From: Heliocidaris tuberculata
Taxonomy: Eukaryota > Echinodermata > Echinoidea > Camarodonta > Echinometridae
Assembly (NCBI GenBank): GCA_025618425.1
Contig: CM046846.1
Location: 27,782,499-27,846,498, forward strand
DNA: 64,000 bases
Direction of reading: 5' to 3'
Below the pieces are notes generated by a model, which worked only from the letters and a program-made list of their open reading frames with translations, made no database searches and was not told the DNA's origin. A program made the translations under genes and the position numbers. Positions 10,511-22,300 of the stretch are shown one piece after another. How positions within the stretch are numbered: position 1 is the stretch's first letter; the number at the start of each line of letters is the position of its first letter.

Positions 10511-10904
10511 GTTGAAAATAGCTTATTTACTTGCAAATTAATTAGCATTTGCACTAATTTGGGCTAAAGTCAACACAGAAGCACTGATTTGTCTGCAATA
10601 TTTCCAATGTAAAGGCATTGGCAATAAGCAGATGTTTAACATGTAATATGTTCAATGAGAACAGCATCGTCCATATATTTGCATCTTAATGTATTTTAGT
10701 TCATGGTTAGTGTTTTTCTAATTCATGATTAATTACCTGTAATTGACACAAATTAATGAAATGACCTCATAATTGGTATTCGATCTTTACTTGTATTTTT
10801 GAAATGTATTACATGAAACTAAACCATAAGTAATTACAGAAATATGCTGTAAATCGAAATAAATCATAATAATAAGTACAGATCTACACAATGTAGTTAT
10901 TATG

Positions 10905-11598
10905 CAAATTAACTGGTTTCAACTGGTATCCAACTGGTTTCCAACTGGAGCCAATGGAAAAACTGAAATATTTGTTAATTGGTATCAAACAGGCCTAATT
11001 CGAGACAATGGAATAACAAAAATAAAATTTGTTAATAACAAATGGCAGCTGGTAAAATCTATTAGATTTGACAAATTTTCTAATTTAAAAAAAATTGCGC
11101 AAAAAGTTGTGCCAGATAAACTGGGCAGTCACCAGTTGGAGATATTGGTTTCAACTGGTACTGGTTTCAACTGGGCAATTGCACCAGTTGGAGATACTGG
11201 TTTCAAGTGGGCAATTACGCCAGTTGGAGATATACTTGTTTCAACTGGTACTGGTTTCAATTGAGCAATTACGCCAGTTGGAGATACTGGTTTCAACTGG
11301 TACTGGTAATAAGTACACGTATTGTTTTCTTCCGGTTAAACCAAATGAAACCACTGAAATAAATCAAACTGGAAAATTCCCAACTGGATTCAATTGGAAT
11401 CAACTGGCAGTTGCACCAGTTAGAGATACTGGTTTCAACTGGTATATATCTACTGGTTTCAATTGGTATTTGAACTGGTTTTAACTGGTACTTTGCATAT
11501 GTTTATTACCTTCAACTGGAATCAACTGGTGTTAACTGGTACCAGTTGAGACCAGTTGAAACCAGGTAAAATTTCAACTGGAATCAACTGGTTTCAAC
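10905..11598. repeat. Right array of CAACTGG units
   Basis: Repeated TTTCAACTGGTACTGG and GCACCAGTTGGAGATACTGG modules form a higher-order repeat of about 60-70 bases between 11130 and 11310, then simpler CAACTGG runs follow to 11598. Orientation is mixed, so both large hairpins and smaller local ones are possible. Confidence 0.85.
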
Positions 11599-11794
11599 TG
11601 TTTTTTTGACCAGGGTGGCATATTCTATAGTCTAGAACCGTTACTGTTAGACAACTAGATCTACACAAGATAAACAATAATGAGATTACACTGTACTGCA
11701 TGATAATTCAGCAATCGCCATTTTCAGACCTACAGCAATAGCAAGAAGTTAGCTTCCCTCAACCCCCCCACCCCCACCCCCCCCCCCCCCCCCC

Positions 11795-11906
11795 TAGCCT
11801 GGAAGGCTCTTTGAAGAGTAAAAAAAAAAAAAGCGAACGCTACTCTTCTTCTTTGAAGAGTAGCGTTAGCTTTCTTTTTTTATTCTTTAAAGAGCCTTCC
11901 AGGCTA
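11795..11906. repeat. Long hairpin between poly-C tracts
   Basis: TAGCCTGGAAGGCTCTTTGA is matched in reverse complement by TTTAAAGAGCCTTCCAGGCTA. The arms continue through A/T-rich and AACGCTACTCTTC segments to a centre near 11850, about 55 bp per arm with few mismatches. Both sides are flanked by cytosine runs (left about 11762-11794, right 11907-11920). It is probably a small foldback MITE or palindrome inserted in a poly-C tract. Confidence 0.8.
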
Positions 11907-12119
11907 CCCCCCCCCCCCCCAGCTCCCTTCAAGTTCAAGATGTTTCTAATCATGATAATAACACATATCTCTGCTAGTGGGTCTACACAAAAGCTAGGGG
12001 CATTTCAAGTTTTGATAAAACACACAATATGTGATCAATGTGAAGATGGACTTCGGTGATTTTCAGCATATGCATTTTCACTATATAGAAAATGGTCTAT
12101 TCATGGAAGATCATACGTA

Positions 12120-12230
12120 CGGGACGAAATTAAGGCTGGTATAACCGCTCCTCCCCCTCGTCTGTAAATCAACATGGGCGCCGCCATCTTGATCACTCAT
12201 GGAAAAATGATCATTCTATTACCCAAATAG
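12120..12230. promoter_or_regulatory. Candidate promoter between MFSD6-like and EMC7
   Basis: This is the most GC-rich segment between the two divergent genes. It contains GCCGCCATCTTG at 12180-12191, a match to the YY1 motif, which in animals often sits just downstream of a start site. Here it is oriented as CAAGATGGCGGC on the minus strand, the MFSD6-like direction. It may serve either or both genes. No TATA box is evident. A short minus-strand reading frame begins in this motif but its ends do not fit the phase of the known MFSD6-like exons. Confidence 0.45.
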
Positions 12231-12520
12231 GGTTTTATTTTATTTTGGATCAAGCCTTATAGAGGAAAAAAAAAATTTTGTGTGATTTTCAGTATCCAAA
12301 ATTGTTCTTATACTTAATCGAAATAAACGGCGAACAATATATTAATAAAATGATTGATAAAGTAAGGTAAAACACCATATAATGTCCCAATCAACACCAC
12401 ACATTCATTATGGTACAGTCCAGCTAAAGCAGAAAGCCAATTAAGCTCCAACAACGCAGACAACTGAACTGAACTAGGTGTAGGTCATTTAATTTATTCT
12501 GATAGATTTCAACAGGAAAC

Positions 12521-13497
12521 ATGGATAAGTGGACACTATTTGTTGTATTATTTATAAGTATATCATATAGTTCATCTGAAGAAGTTGATGATGAAAAACA
12601 AATGGAGACTTTTAAGATAGAAGGGAAGGTATCTGTGCCAGGACTCAAACCAGCCGATTGGGTTCCACTTACGAAGGTGCTGGTAGACGGTGGCCACTTC
12701 GTCGGCTTTGTCAAGTGAGTATCCGCTGGTTAATGCATGCTGCGTGTGCAGTGATATAGAGGTGTGTTACTGTTAGTACTCACATTACTGTTATGGATTT
12801 CAGAAAGAAAAGGCATATACATATATTCTAAAAACGAAAATGTGTTTTATATTTCTTTGAAAATTACTATTTTACTAAATAGAAATCTATTTTCTTGATA
12901 CTCTGACGTACGCGACGGAGCAAATTAATTCGAATTTATGGATGATTGATAACTTTCCCGAGCGTCAATAGTGGCAAACTATGCATTCACCTGCTTTGAG
13001 ATAATGGACTTCAAAAGTTGTTGTTGTTGTTGTTGTTTAATGTTGTCGGCGTTCATTCATATGATAAGAATATTTACGCCTTTTACTTTTATTATATTAT
13101 TTTTATCAATTTAATGCATCTGTGGTTTATATGCTCTTTATAAATCATGTACATAAATTTCTATTTTTTCCTCTTAATTACCGGTATGGTCTATTTATTT
13201 TGGTAATAAGAAGGAGTATGATCTCTGATCCACTGATCCGGTCAATAGGCCACAAATACCTTCTTGCCAGACCGGCGCGTTATGTTGCGCAGTCTTCTCG
13301 GCCAGATCATGATGAGGCCTAGGCAACTCTGGTGTCTGATTTTCGGTCTACTGATGGGGTGAATCTTGATTGAGTCTCTCCGCTACTGCCGTCTTTGATT
13401 ATGCTTATTTGCACCCATTAATCAAAAACAAAAAACAAACAAAAGACATTAAAAAAAAACCCACAACATTTTAGGGCATTTATAATGATTGTGCGGT

Positions 13498-13537
<40 letters not shown>

Positions 13538-16284
13538 GAGAGGGAAATATTATAAGTTAAAGGAGGAAGAGGGAAGGAGGGAGGGAAAGAAAAGAAGAGG
13601 AAGAAGAAGAAGTAGAAAAAAAAAAGGAAGGGGGGTGGGGCTAAGACTCAAAATGCTTCGTTCTACGAACGAAGCTAACGATAGCCCTTTGGACTGTATT
13701 TTCTGTTGATTTTAGGAGTTCCAATATTTTAGGAGTCAGAATGCGCGTTGTATAAATTATGTTCTGCTCTGCCTGGCAAGCCCAAGAAATCGATTTCTAT
13801 TTAGCAAAACCAGAGAATTTAAAAAGAAATCTATAAATTTCAAGTTTTAGAATATATGTATACACCTATTACATATTTTCCATCATATGTAGGGATTTTT
13901 TGTAATGAAGAGAAGCAATTTAGCTCTAGGATTAAGATTATCTTCCTGACTGGAACGGTTTCCAATGGTTCGTGTACAACTCCATATCATCAAGAAAATG
14001 GCATCCCCCATGTAAAGTGTTAGCAGATGATAATGTGTGCTAGAATTTCTTGATTTAAACCCTTTTCTGATATTTTATTTCTAAAGTGATACAGGCCAGT
14101 GATTAAGAATATATTACACCTTTGAACATAAGTACATTTATATTCTGGGGTTAATTCTCCTTTAATATTATTGGCGTGTAACACTGCCACCGGCGTGGCC
14201 GTGGGGACTTCATTCCACCTTAATAGACATAACATGCAAGTGTGTGCGTACACACTAAATGAGAGGGGGCCTTTTCCACAATTAGGGCTTTTTCTTTAGT
14301 TTAGGGAGTTGTGACAGACAGTTACAAAGAAAATCTTAAAGTAATTAAGTCTGTTAAAATCCTAGTTGTTCTAGGTCTACAAGTCCAAAATATCTCACAT
14401 GATTTAAAAAAAATCTCATCTGTCATTATGTGCTGTTTAAAGATGAGTTATAACAACATTAGATATTTCAGACAAGTTTCTTTGTTGTGATTCAATAGGT
14501 CAAAAATATTTTGCGATTCGGCTCACATGCCAGTGATTTAATGAATAAACAGATTTAAATTGAATTGAATTTATTTAAAATAAAAATGTAATAGTTGTCT
14601 CTATGGGTTTTTGTTAATAAAATGTATCAATATTATTGATAGTCACTGTCAAGGCACTACTAGACTACTAGTAGATCTATCTATGGTCGAATTCTATAAT
14701 TTATGTCAAATCAATGTTTTGTATATTTACTGAAATTTTCCTTCAACATAACATTTTCTTTCCATTGTTGTAATATCAACAGATCAGATGGAAATTTTGA
14801 GGTGCACGACATCCCCACTGGATCCTACGTGATAGAAGTCGCTCATCCAAAGTACATGTTTGAACCTACCCGAATAGACATCTCGGCCCGGGGTAAGATC
14901 AGGGCCAGGAAGGTGAACAACGTTGATAGCAAGTCTGTGATTCAAGTCGCCTACCCACTGAAGGTGAGGAGTAAAGGGCTAGCTGGGTACTTTCAGAAGA
15001 GGGAAGAGTTCCGAGTGGTTGATGTCCTCAAAAACCCTATGGTGAGTTGAACAGTATTGTCTGATGCTGTCTTGTCTAGCAAAGTACACTCAGTTTGCAC
15101 ATATCTATAAGACAAACATAGTTGTGTTGAACTTTCCCACTGTTAATTTTACACTTCAGAAAAAGTATGCCCTGTAATATCATACTGTTCCTTTTTTTTT
15201 TAAAGCTCTAAATGTTGTAGTTCCAAAATATTCTTTGGATTTATTCTAGTACAATTATTTGAACTGAGGAATTTGTAGCCAAATGCATTATAGAGTCATT
15301 ACGTGAGTATTTTCATTCTTGGCTACTCTTGAAATAATCAACAGGTTTGAGTTGATGTATTATCCCCAAATATGGCCATAGACGTTTTTTTATTAAAGTT
15401 GCATTGGTTTTTGTTCTGCGTGGAGAAACAGCAAACAGTGACAAGTACGTCATATAAGTCTTCAAAATATCTCTTTGATTTTTTTTTCTCAAAGAAATTG
15501 GTTCATATTTTATATGTTTTTAATTTTCAGGTGCTTATGATGGTTTTGCCGGTAGTCTTTATTGTCATACTGCCCAAGCTAGTCAACACTCAAGATCCAG
15601 AATTACAAAAGGTTAGTAAAATTCAAGAAATACTGGTTACTTGGAAAGCCTTCTTCCCTTTCTTGCCAGTTTCTATCATTGTGATAATTTTCTTTGCATA
15701 TCAGTCAGAATCACTATTCAGCTGGATTTTTGTCACATGTAAAGAAATGTCCAGGAGGGATTTCTAAAGGAAGAAATACTGCTATTTTCTAAGTATCAGA
15801 GATTTTGGGGGTAGTAACTCACCCAAACTTCTAGTCTGTGAGATATAAAGACTGTAAAGAAGTCTCAAAAGCATCAAAAAGATAATCGCAAAGGCTTTCA
15901 AAAAATCAACCGAAGGGGAATTCAATATCCCTATGCATCAGATATTGAAAAATATGAACTACAATTACATATTACATAATCCAAACATGATTTCATAGGG
16001 TATAAACATAGGGACTAGACATTGCCTTTGAGCATATTTAAAAAAACAATTTGCAGCCATTTTGTTTAATGCAAAACTACCAAACGATGTGATTGTGAGA
16101 GGAAATAGTGCCAACACGTGTTTTCTTATAATCTAACCCTTCGCAGGAAATGCAGAATATGAATTTGATGAACCAGAAGCAGGATCTGCCCGATTTATCT
16201 GAAATGGCCACAAGCTTCTTCGGCGGAGGATCATCGGCACAGAAGAAGCCCAAAGACAAGGCTATTAAAGCAAAAAGGAAATAG
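12521..16284 (+). CDS. EMC7: ER membrane protein complex subunit 7
   Basis: Four exons join in phase: 12521-12714, 14783-15041, 15531-15611 and 16147-16284 (stop TAG), giving 223 residues; human EMC7 has 242. A signal peptide (MDKWTLFVVLFISISYSSS) leads to the lumenal beta-sandwich domain. The line KIEGKVSVPGLKPADWVP, the VLVDGG..VGFVK stretch and SDGNFEVHDIPTGSY match the conserved EMC7 core. Exon 3 encodes the single C-terminal transmembrane helix (MMVLPVVFIVILPKLVNT), followed by a short cytosolic tail ending in basic residues. EMC7 belongs to the lumenal part of the EMC, which inserts tail-anchored and multipass proteins into the ER membrane. The start has a good context (GAAACATGG). A CAG just before it (12511-12515) could be a splice acceptor, so a noncoding 5' exon is possible. 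Confidence 0.96.
12715..14782. other. EMC7 intron 1
   Basis: AT-rich intron with simple repeats: (TTG)n near 13019-13036, (GA)n near 13507-13533 and a purine-rich run to 13635. A less AT-rich block at 13210-13370 (containing CCAGACCGGCGCGTTATG), followed by A-rich CAAAAACAAAAAACAAAC, looks like a short retroposed sequence with a tail, but I do not recognise it. No coding exon was found. Confidence 0.5.
15042..16146. other. EMC7 introns 2 and 3
   Basis: Introns 15042-15530 and 15612-16146 flank the 81-base transmembrane exon. Both are AT-rich with no visible repeat or gene. Open frames reading through the exon into intron sequence are not genuine extensions. Confidence 0.6.
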
Positions 16285-16333
16285 CATTTTTTTTATTACC
16301 ATTAGTGATGAAGTAGATTTATTACTTTGTACT

Positions 16334-16339
16334 AATAAA
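16334..16339 (+). terminator. Candidate EMC7 poly(A) signal
   Basis: AATAAA lies 50 bases after the EMC7 stop codon. It is the nearest canonical signal; alternative downstream sites are possible in this AT-rich sequence. Confidence 0.5.
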
Positions 16340-16465
16340 TGGCCTCTGTAGATAGAGACAAATAAGGGTTTGACTTTGATAGTAATCACAAATGTTATAT
16401 TGCTCTGATGCAGGTCAGTATACGTAAAATTGTTGTATTGACTGGCTACACATGCACATGTAGTA

Positions 16466-16625
16466 CAGTGGAACCTCGGTATAACAAACTCCTGGGGACT
16501 AAGGAAATTACCTCTATATATAGAAACCTTGTTATATCAGGCCTGAAAAACATTGGAGTACAAAGAAGTGGGACCGGCAAAATCACATTGTTATAACAAG
16601 AGTTTGTTATAACGAGGTTCCACTG
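16466..16625. mobile_element. pogo/Tigger-like MITE with TA duplication
   Basis: The 160-bp element begins CAGTGGAACCTCGGTATAAC and ends GTTATAACGAGGTTCCACTG, inverted repeats of about 25 bp, flanked by TA on each side. The CAGTGGAACCTCG end resembles pogo/Tigger-like Tc1-mariner termini. It has no coding capacity. Confidence 0.8.
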
Positions 16626-16797
16626 TACTGTGGATACACACAGGTACATGTAGTATAATTGTGCGTGTAAGTGATATTTTTACGTAGATTGGGCTGCAAA
16701 GTTTGATACCTGTCATCAGTAATTTGTATCTACAGAGACCATACGTCATTGTCTGTTGAAAGCCAGAAGGGCGTTAACTCTAATAAAGTATAATGAG

Positions 16798-17374
16798 TTA
16801 AAGGGCAATCCAACCTTGGTAATGAGTTGATTTGTGTGAAAGCAGAAAAATAAGAAAAACAGGATGGTGAAAGTTTGAAAGGAATAAGAAAGTTATGGAT
16901 GTTTAAAAAATGAGATCACTACATCTATGCAAATCTCAAATTGGCAATTTGGTGATTCGATTGTGATATTTTTGTGGACAACTCTCCCATTTGGCGTACA
17001 GAAAAATATCAATTTGCGGTTTTCTTCGAGGCGCTTTTACCCTCGGGGCAGTACTCAAAATATATTGGAGATAGCATATTGTTATAGGTCCTCATGAAAG
17101 AAAAATATCCTACTGAGTAATACATTTTGAAAAAAGTGACATTTTAGTCATTTTGTGTGTTGGAGCGAATGGGGGAGTTGTCGACAGCTACATCACAGTG
17201 ACATTACCTATTCGGCCAATTTGAAATTCCCATATGTATAGTGATTACAACTTTCAAAAATTCATAACTTTCTTATTGCTTGTCCGATTTCGTTCAAACT
17301 TTCACCAATCTGCTTCTCTGATTTTTCCTCTTTCTTTCAGAGCAACTTGCTATTAAGGTTGGATTTCCCTTTAA
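16798..17374. mobile_element. TTAA-flanked MITE, family A, copy 1
   Basis: A 577-bp element with the inverted ends AGGGCAATCCAACCTT / AAGGTTGGATTTCCCT and TTAA on both sides. Near-identical copies lie at 42108-42701 (same orientation) and 43129-43717 (inverted). TTAA duplications are the hallmark of piggyBac-type transposition, but the AGGG terminus is not the classic piggyBac CCC, so the superfamily is provisional. Noncoding. Confidence 0.85.
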
Positions 17375-17411
17375 AGCCCTTCCGCCTCTCACCAGATGAT
17401 ATACTGCCAGA

Positions 17412-17592
17412 TAGAGTGGAACCTTACTATAAAGAATACTGTTTTGACAGACTCTCATTAAAAAAAAATAAATAAAGAATTCTGCCTTTCCCACTCTTTT
17501 ATATTGTATGGTTTTGTTTTTTATGTATTACAAGGTCTTAAGGAAACGATACAATTTTATCCCAAGGTACTTGTTGTAATGAGGTTCCACTG
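17412..17592. mobile_element. Degraded pogo-like MITE
   Basis: The left end GAGTGGAACCTTACTATAA and right end TTGTAATGAGGTTCCACTG match, with changes, the termini of the element at 16466-16625. The interior is different and AT-rich. Confidence 0.65.
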
Positions 17593-18400
17593 TATTTGTC
17601 TGAAGTTGAATAGCATTTGATGGTTGCTTGGGGTTATATTTCCCCTCTTAATAATATTTTCCTGTAGTGCTTTTTTGCTATTTGAAAATATGATCCTCCT
17701 GGGTTTTCTTAAGCCTTTGCCAGATCATCAAAGTTATATTACACCTCATACCAATAAAAAAAACTGTTAATTGTTTTACAGACATTCTTTATTACATTTG
17801 TAAGATGGAATATATCACATGTGCAGAGAGCGATGGCTTTTAATACTGATGATTGTGAAATTGTATACAAATAATACCCTTTACTTTTAATTTTGATATT
17901 TACACGGTTGTGTGTGCAGAAGGAATATTTCAATCTTTAGTCTTTTTTATCTTACCCTGTAATGTGTGCAAGTTCTTTCTCTCAAAAAGTTTAAAGTCAG
18001 ATGGTATAGTGTGTAATAGGTTTTATTAAGTTATAACATATCCATGCCTTCATTGTATTGGTCACTAGATAGATACACTGTTTTGTTATGTGTGCCGACA
18101 AAACTCTGTATTTGTATTTTATTATGGAATTTAGTATGCAGCATCTGGATGTATGAATTTCATGACATTTAGTTTCTTGCATCTGAAAGTGCTGGTTTCA
18201 CAATATCTTAATGACATTTGAATGAATCATAACACACCTACGGAGTCTTGCAAATCTCCCAGAAAGAGAATCTAAAAAGTAATTTTAAAAAGAATAACTA
18301 AGTGCTGATTTGTGATGCAGGGTAATATATTTTCAGAAGTTGAGTTAAGTGAGAATGAGAAAGTGCTGTTAAAACCCTTTTTTGAAAATATTTTACTTAA

Positions 18401-18431
18401 GAGTGTGGCCATAAAGTTTATGGCCACACTC
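18401..18431. repeat. Perfect 15-bp-arm palindrome
   Basis: GAGTGTGGCCATAAA, one G, then TTTATGGCCACACTC: perfect arms with a one-base centre. It lies inside a short open frame that I do not consider a gene. Confidence 0.9.
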
Positions 18432-19073
18432 AATAATTGTGTGAGAATTATATGTGATGGTAGTACGCATTTATTTATAAACTGGTCTAATGTGAAGTCG
18501 AAATTTGTGATTGTACAGACATCAAAGATTCAAGGCACAAAACTAGAACTGAAGAAAGGTTATTTTTAAGATCTAATTAATTATGCTCTTTTTATTTTAT
18601 TAGAAAGGGATATTTATAAGATTTGTTTCGGGTTTGAAATTTCATATTAAAGTGCAATCATTTTCATGTCGGTGGATGTGTTGGAATAGATTTGTCGGCC
18701 GTCATTATATATACGAGTTTGCAAATCTAATCTGCATGCAACTGGTTTATAACTTTATTGTATTAATATATATGAAGAAACCCTTAAATTTCACTGCTTA
18801 TGCACAGAAATGGACAGAAACTAATTTATTGTACGGTGTAGCTCATTTCATCATTACATTGCATTTATGACTGCATAATATTGCATATAATGTACAATAC
18901 TCTGCTGTGTAAAGGTTGGTAATCATTTTGTATACGGTATTGCTATTCATTTCTTTCCTTTTGTCGTAATTAGTGTATATTAGGTAGTATAGTGAAATGT
19001 AGTGGCACGTATGGTTAAGACATGCCCATTGAGCAAAAGGCATATTGTTTGAATATCATATTTTTAACCCTTT

Positions 19074-19290
19074 CAGGACAGGAATTATTTGAACCTCTCA
19101 ATGTGTTGCCAATTTAAGGAATTTAAAGCATATTCTTCCTTTGAAAATTCCTGGCATCAAACGCAATATGGTAATACAACAAAAATTTACATAGTGGGTG
19201 CCGATATTTGTGCTCTTTCTACTCATGCATGTGATATATTTTTAGAGCTCTGGATCAAATGTTATTGAGCCAAACCACAAAATGTGGTCA
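19074..19290. mobile_element. Partial TTAA MITE, family B
   Basis: Begins TTAACCCTTTCAGGACAGGA and follows the copy at 30866-31282 in shortened form through GGCATCAAACGCAATATGGT to AACCACAAAATGTGGTCA. It lacks the terminal GAAAGGGTTAA. Confidence 0.8.
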
Positions 19291-20770
19291 TAGAGCAAGA
19301 ACTGTAAAATTTGGATCTAGAAGGTTTTTATTCCTACTACCTAAATAATACCAAAAACTGTCATTCAGATATATGGATTACACTTTCAGATGAACAGAGG
19401 TAACAAACAATTCTCCCTTCTGCACTCTGGGTGCATATTTACATGTATGTGCCCCTACATTTTTCTAACCTACACTATCTGTCCATGTTTGTACATTCTC
19501 TCAACCGGTTATTGGATATTTGTTAAAAAGCACATACGAATAAAACATAAACAGAGGAATTTACTCAGAGTTGAACAAGTTTTATTTTGTCAGAGATTGA
19601 GAAATCGTGAACATGTTACTTGGAGGGTTAATGCTGGCTGCACCCCTACTTCTATCTTCTTATTGCACAAAATAAATAACAAATAGGAATAACAGGAAGC
19701 ATATTGGCACCTCCATCTTCTCCCTTTTTCATGTAAAGGTATTACAGGATTAGTTGTATAACACGCTTTCACTCTCTTGCTTTCAACCGTATTTATGATA
19801 TTCATCAAGTGTTACAAAAATTCCTGTGATACACACAAATCCAAATGGTGTTCTTCGGTAAGAATTTATCTTGTTTTATATTTGTATTTGCTTCATGTTT
19901 GATGTAAAACATTATGTTTAACCCAAAGTTATCCCAGCAAATACATTAGCTGTGGAAGGTGATTCTTTATACAGTCTATGCTGTAGTAGGAACAACCCAA
20001 AACTGGCTGCTCATACATTTTTGTGTATTAAGATTTTTCTTCAGATATATGTTACATTGCATAGAGAGTACACCATTTTAATAAAACATGTGAACACTTA
20101 TTATTCCTCTTAAACAAAATAATTTCAAGTCTCCATTCCTATCCTATAAGTGCTGAATGATGTCTTTGTGCATTCATCATGAAAATTTACATCCTGCAGT
20201 CCTCTTCGCAACCAGTAATTTTGGTTACCCCAATCAAACTAATATATGGTTCTTCTCCACTATCTTCACTGACATTTCATTAAGCTTTTCACACAAAAAG
20301 TAAATAAATTCTTGAGTAAATCAGTATTTTGCATGCAGTAGTTGTTGCTAGGTTGTACAAACCTCCAACAAGCCTTTGAGGTTGTCAAGAAGAGCAAATC
20401 TCATTCACATGTGTGTTAAAAAAAAATCATAATTGTGGGCCTTAAACCCGCAACCTTTAGAAAAAATAATGGAAATCAACGTTTGCAATTCATAAATAAA
20501 ACTATGGTACTCCATGTACATGTGTGACAAAAAGAACAACTGGAATAAAAAAAATTTAAAAAACATTACACTTGGAATCAGAGAGATACATGCAAATGTG
20601 CATGTAAAATTCTCAGTAAATTTCACATTAGAACAAAAAAGTTGCACATGTAAAAATTAGAATACTGGAATACAAATCACATCAACAAAAGACAAATCTT
20701 TACAAGCAAATTCATACATTGTTTGAAATAAATGAATATAATAATGCATTGAGACATAATCAAAGGCATG

Positions 20771-20842
20771 TCGTCTGTTTGGAGCAAGTCAACTCATATT
20801 ATTTTCCACAGAGTTTACGCCCTTCTGGCTCCAAACAGACGA
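20771..20842. repeat. Inverted repeat with 15-bp arms
   Basis: TCGTCTGTTTGGAGC (20771-20785) and GCTCCAAACAGACGA (20828-20842) are perfect reverse complements around a 42-base loop. No function is evident. Confidence 0.85.
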
Positions 20843-21952
20843 TATGTTCCAACAGGCTGACATCTGGTCATTGTGAATTCTACTTTTAATTGCATAGTAT
20901 GCATTTCATTCTTAAGCAAAATATTCCTAGATTTGATAGAAAGGGTTGGGTTGGGCATTGAGGAGGTATACAGGTACAGCATACATGGGGGCATGGTGCA
21001 TAGAAAGTAAACAGACTTCTTTGGTTGTCTAGAATACAAATATTTATTCTAACGTAACAACACAATGTACTTCAGTTCAGTTGCATAAAAAGGGGCATTA
21101 ACATGCAAAACATGAGATTGAAACAATAAATTCCTTTCATTAAATGTAGGGAACAAAAGCCCTGATGCTAATACAAACTAATGGTGGGAATTGGCATTCA
21201 TGCAATTAAACAACTTTTGGGACTATATGGCGTAGATAAATATTAATTTCGTACAGACTGGTATTATTTTTGTGAAGTTGTGTGTGATACAGTTGCCCCT
21301 AAATCAAAATTAAAAGAGATTGTTTCATGCATGTTTCATAGTCAGAACAATACAGGAACAGAATCATATTAGAGAGTTTGGCATATTCTGCTTTTAACAT
21401 TTCCAAAAATATGTTCTTTGAAATCCTTGCAAGGAAGTCATTTGGTGCACTAAACATCTGGATTAATATATGTTCAATAGACATATTTTGCAAAGTAGGG
21501 ATTTTCTTAGAAGAATTTTCCATGTTGCATACGTGGGCAGTAATTGCATGAGAACATAACCTAGGAGGGAGACCACAACCAAAATCATAGTTATTGCATT
21601 GTGACAAAAATCATATTAATCATGCGTGAAGGTCTCAGAGACACACACTAAATTATTTAAAACTGAAATAAAAATGATCGCAAAATGTAGAAATTAGCCA
21701 GACACATATCTCAAGGCATTTCAAGGCCTTACTGAAGGCTGGCAAGTATAGCTGACAATGTTTACAGAAGGTTTATAGCATGTTAAACACAATTTACATA
21801 AGCAGATATCATATTATCAAAAAAAATTTCACCCATACAACCTTTTATAAATACACTGGCACCTAATATCCAATTATAACATTGCATAAACAATCCAGAT
21901 TGATATAGCTCATCTACATCAAATATATGTACATACTGAAAATAGGCAATTA

Positions 21953-22300
21953 GAATGATCATATAATAACTTTAATAAATGAGTATATACTCCCCATCTC
22001 TAATAAATATATAATTCATCTATTCCCAATACTGAAAATATATAGTAGGAATAAACATATAATAACTTTGATAAAGGAGTATATACACCCCAACTCTAAT
22101 AAATATATAATTCATCTATTCTCAATATTGGAAATATACACTAAGAATAAACATATCATAACTTTAATAAATGAGTATATATACTCCCCAACTCTAATAA
22201 ATATATAATTCATCTATTCTCAATAATGAAAATATATGGTAGGAATAAACATATAATCACTCTGATAAAGGAGTATATACACACCAACTCTAATATGATT
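21953..22300. repeat. AT-rich minisatellite, ~100-bp units
   Basis: Units beginning AACTTTAATAAATGAGTATA start at about 21968, 22069 and 22161, with a degraded fourth near 22258. AATGAG and AAGGAG versions alternate, suggesting growth from a two-unit block. Each unit contains TCTAATAAATATATAATTCA. Confidence 0.8.

Larger units (their letters stand above)
10188..11615. mobile_element. Foldback-like element with modular CCAGTTG inverted arms
   Basis: The ends are inverted: CCCTGGTCGAAAAACCAGTT at 10188 and, read in reverse complement from 11615, CCCTGGTCAAAAAAACAGTT. The left arm (10198-10510) is a run of CCAGTTG units with a common 13-base period such as CCAGTTGGAATTA. The right arm (10905-11598) is dominated by CAACTGG with some CCAGTTG. 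The centre, 10510-10900, is AT-rich with no repeat and no gene. Long inverted arms made of short direct repeats resemble the foldback (TU) elements described in sea urchins. I cannot say it is the same family, and no clear target duplication is visible. Open frames through the arrays are repeat artefacts. Confidence 0.75.

Noticed and set aside
10026..11484. Open frames of 120-130 codons with repeated QLE/VST motifs
   Set aside because: They only reflect the CCAGTTG/CAACTGG arrays of the foldback-like element.
12153..12195. Minus-strand start codon in the YY1 motif as the first MFSD6-like coding exon
   Set aside because: The short frame has no donor in the phase required by the exon at 4338, so 5' UTR or promoter is more likely.
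18312..18870. Two consecutive short plus-strand frames (85 and 78 codons)
   Set aside because: AT-rich composition, a palindrome inside the first frame, and no recognisable protein features.
21953..22300. CRISPR-like regular repeat array
   Set aside because: The ~100-bp units are tandem with no unique spacers, in an animal genome; it is a minisatellite.
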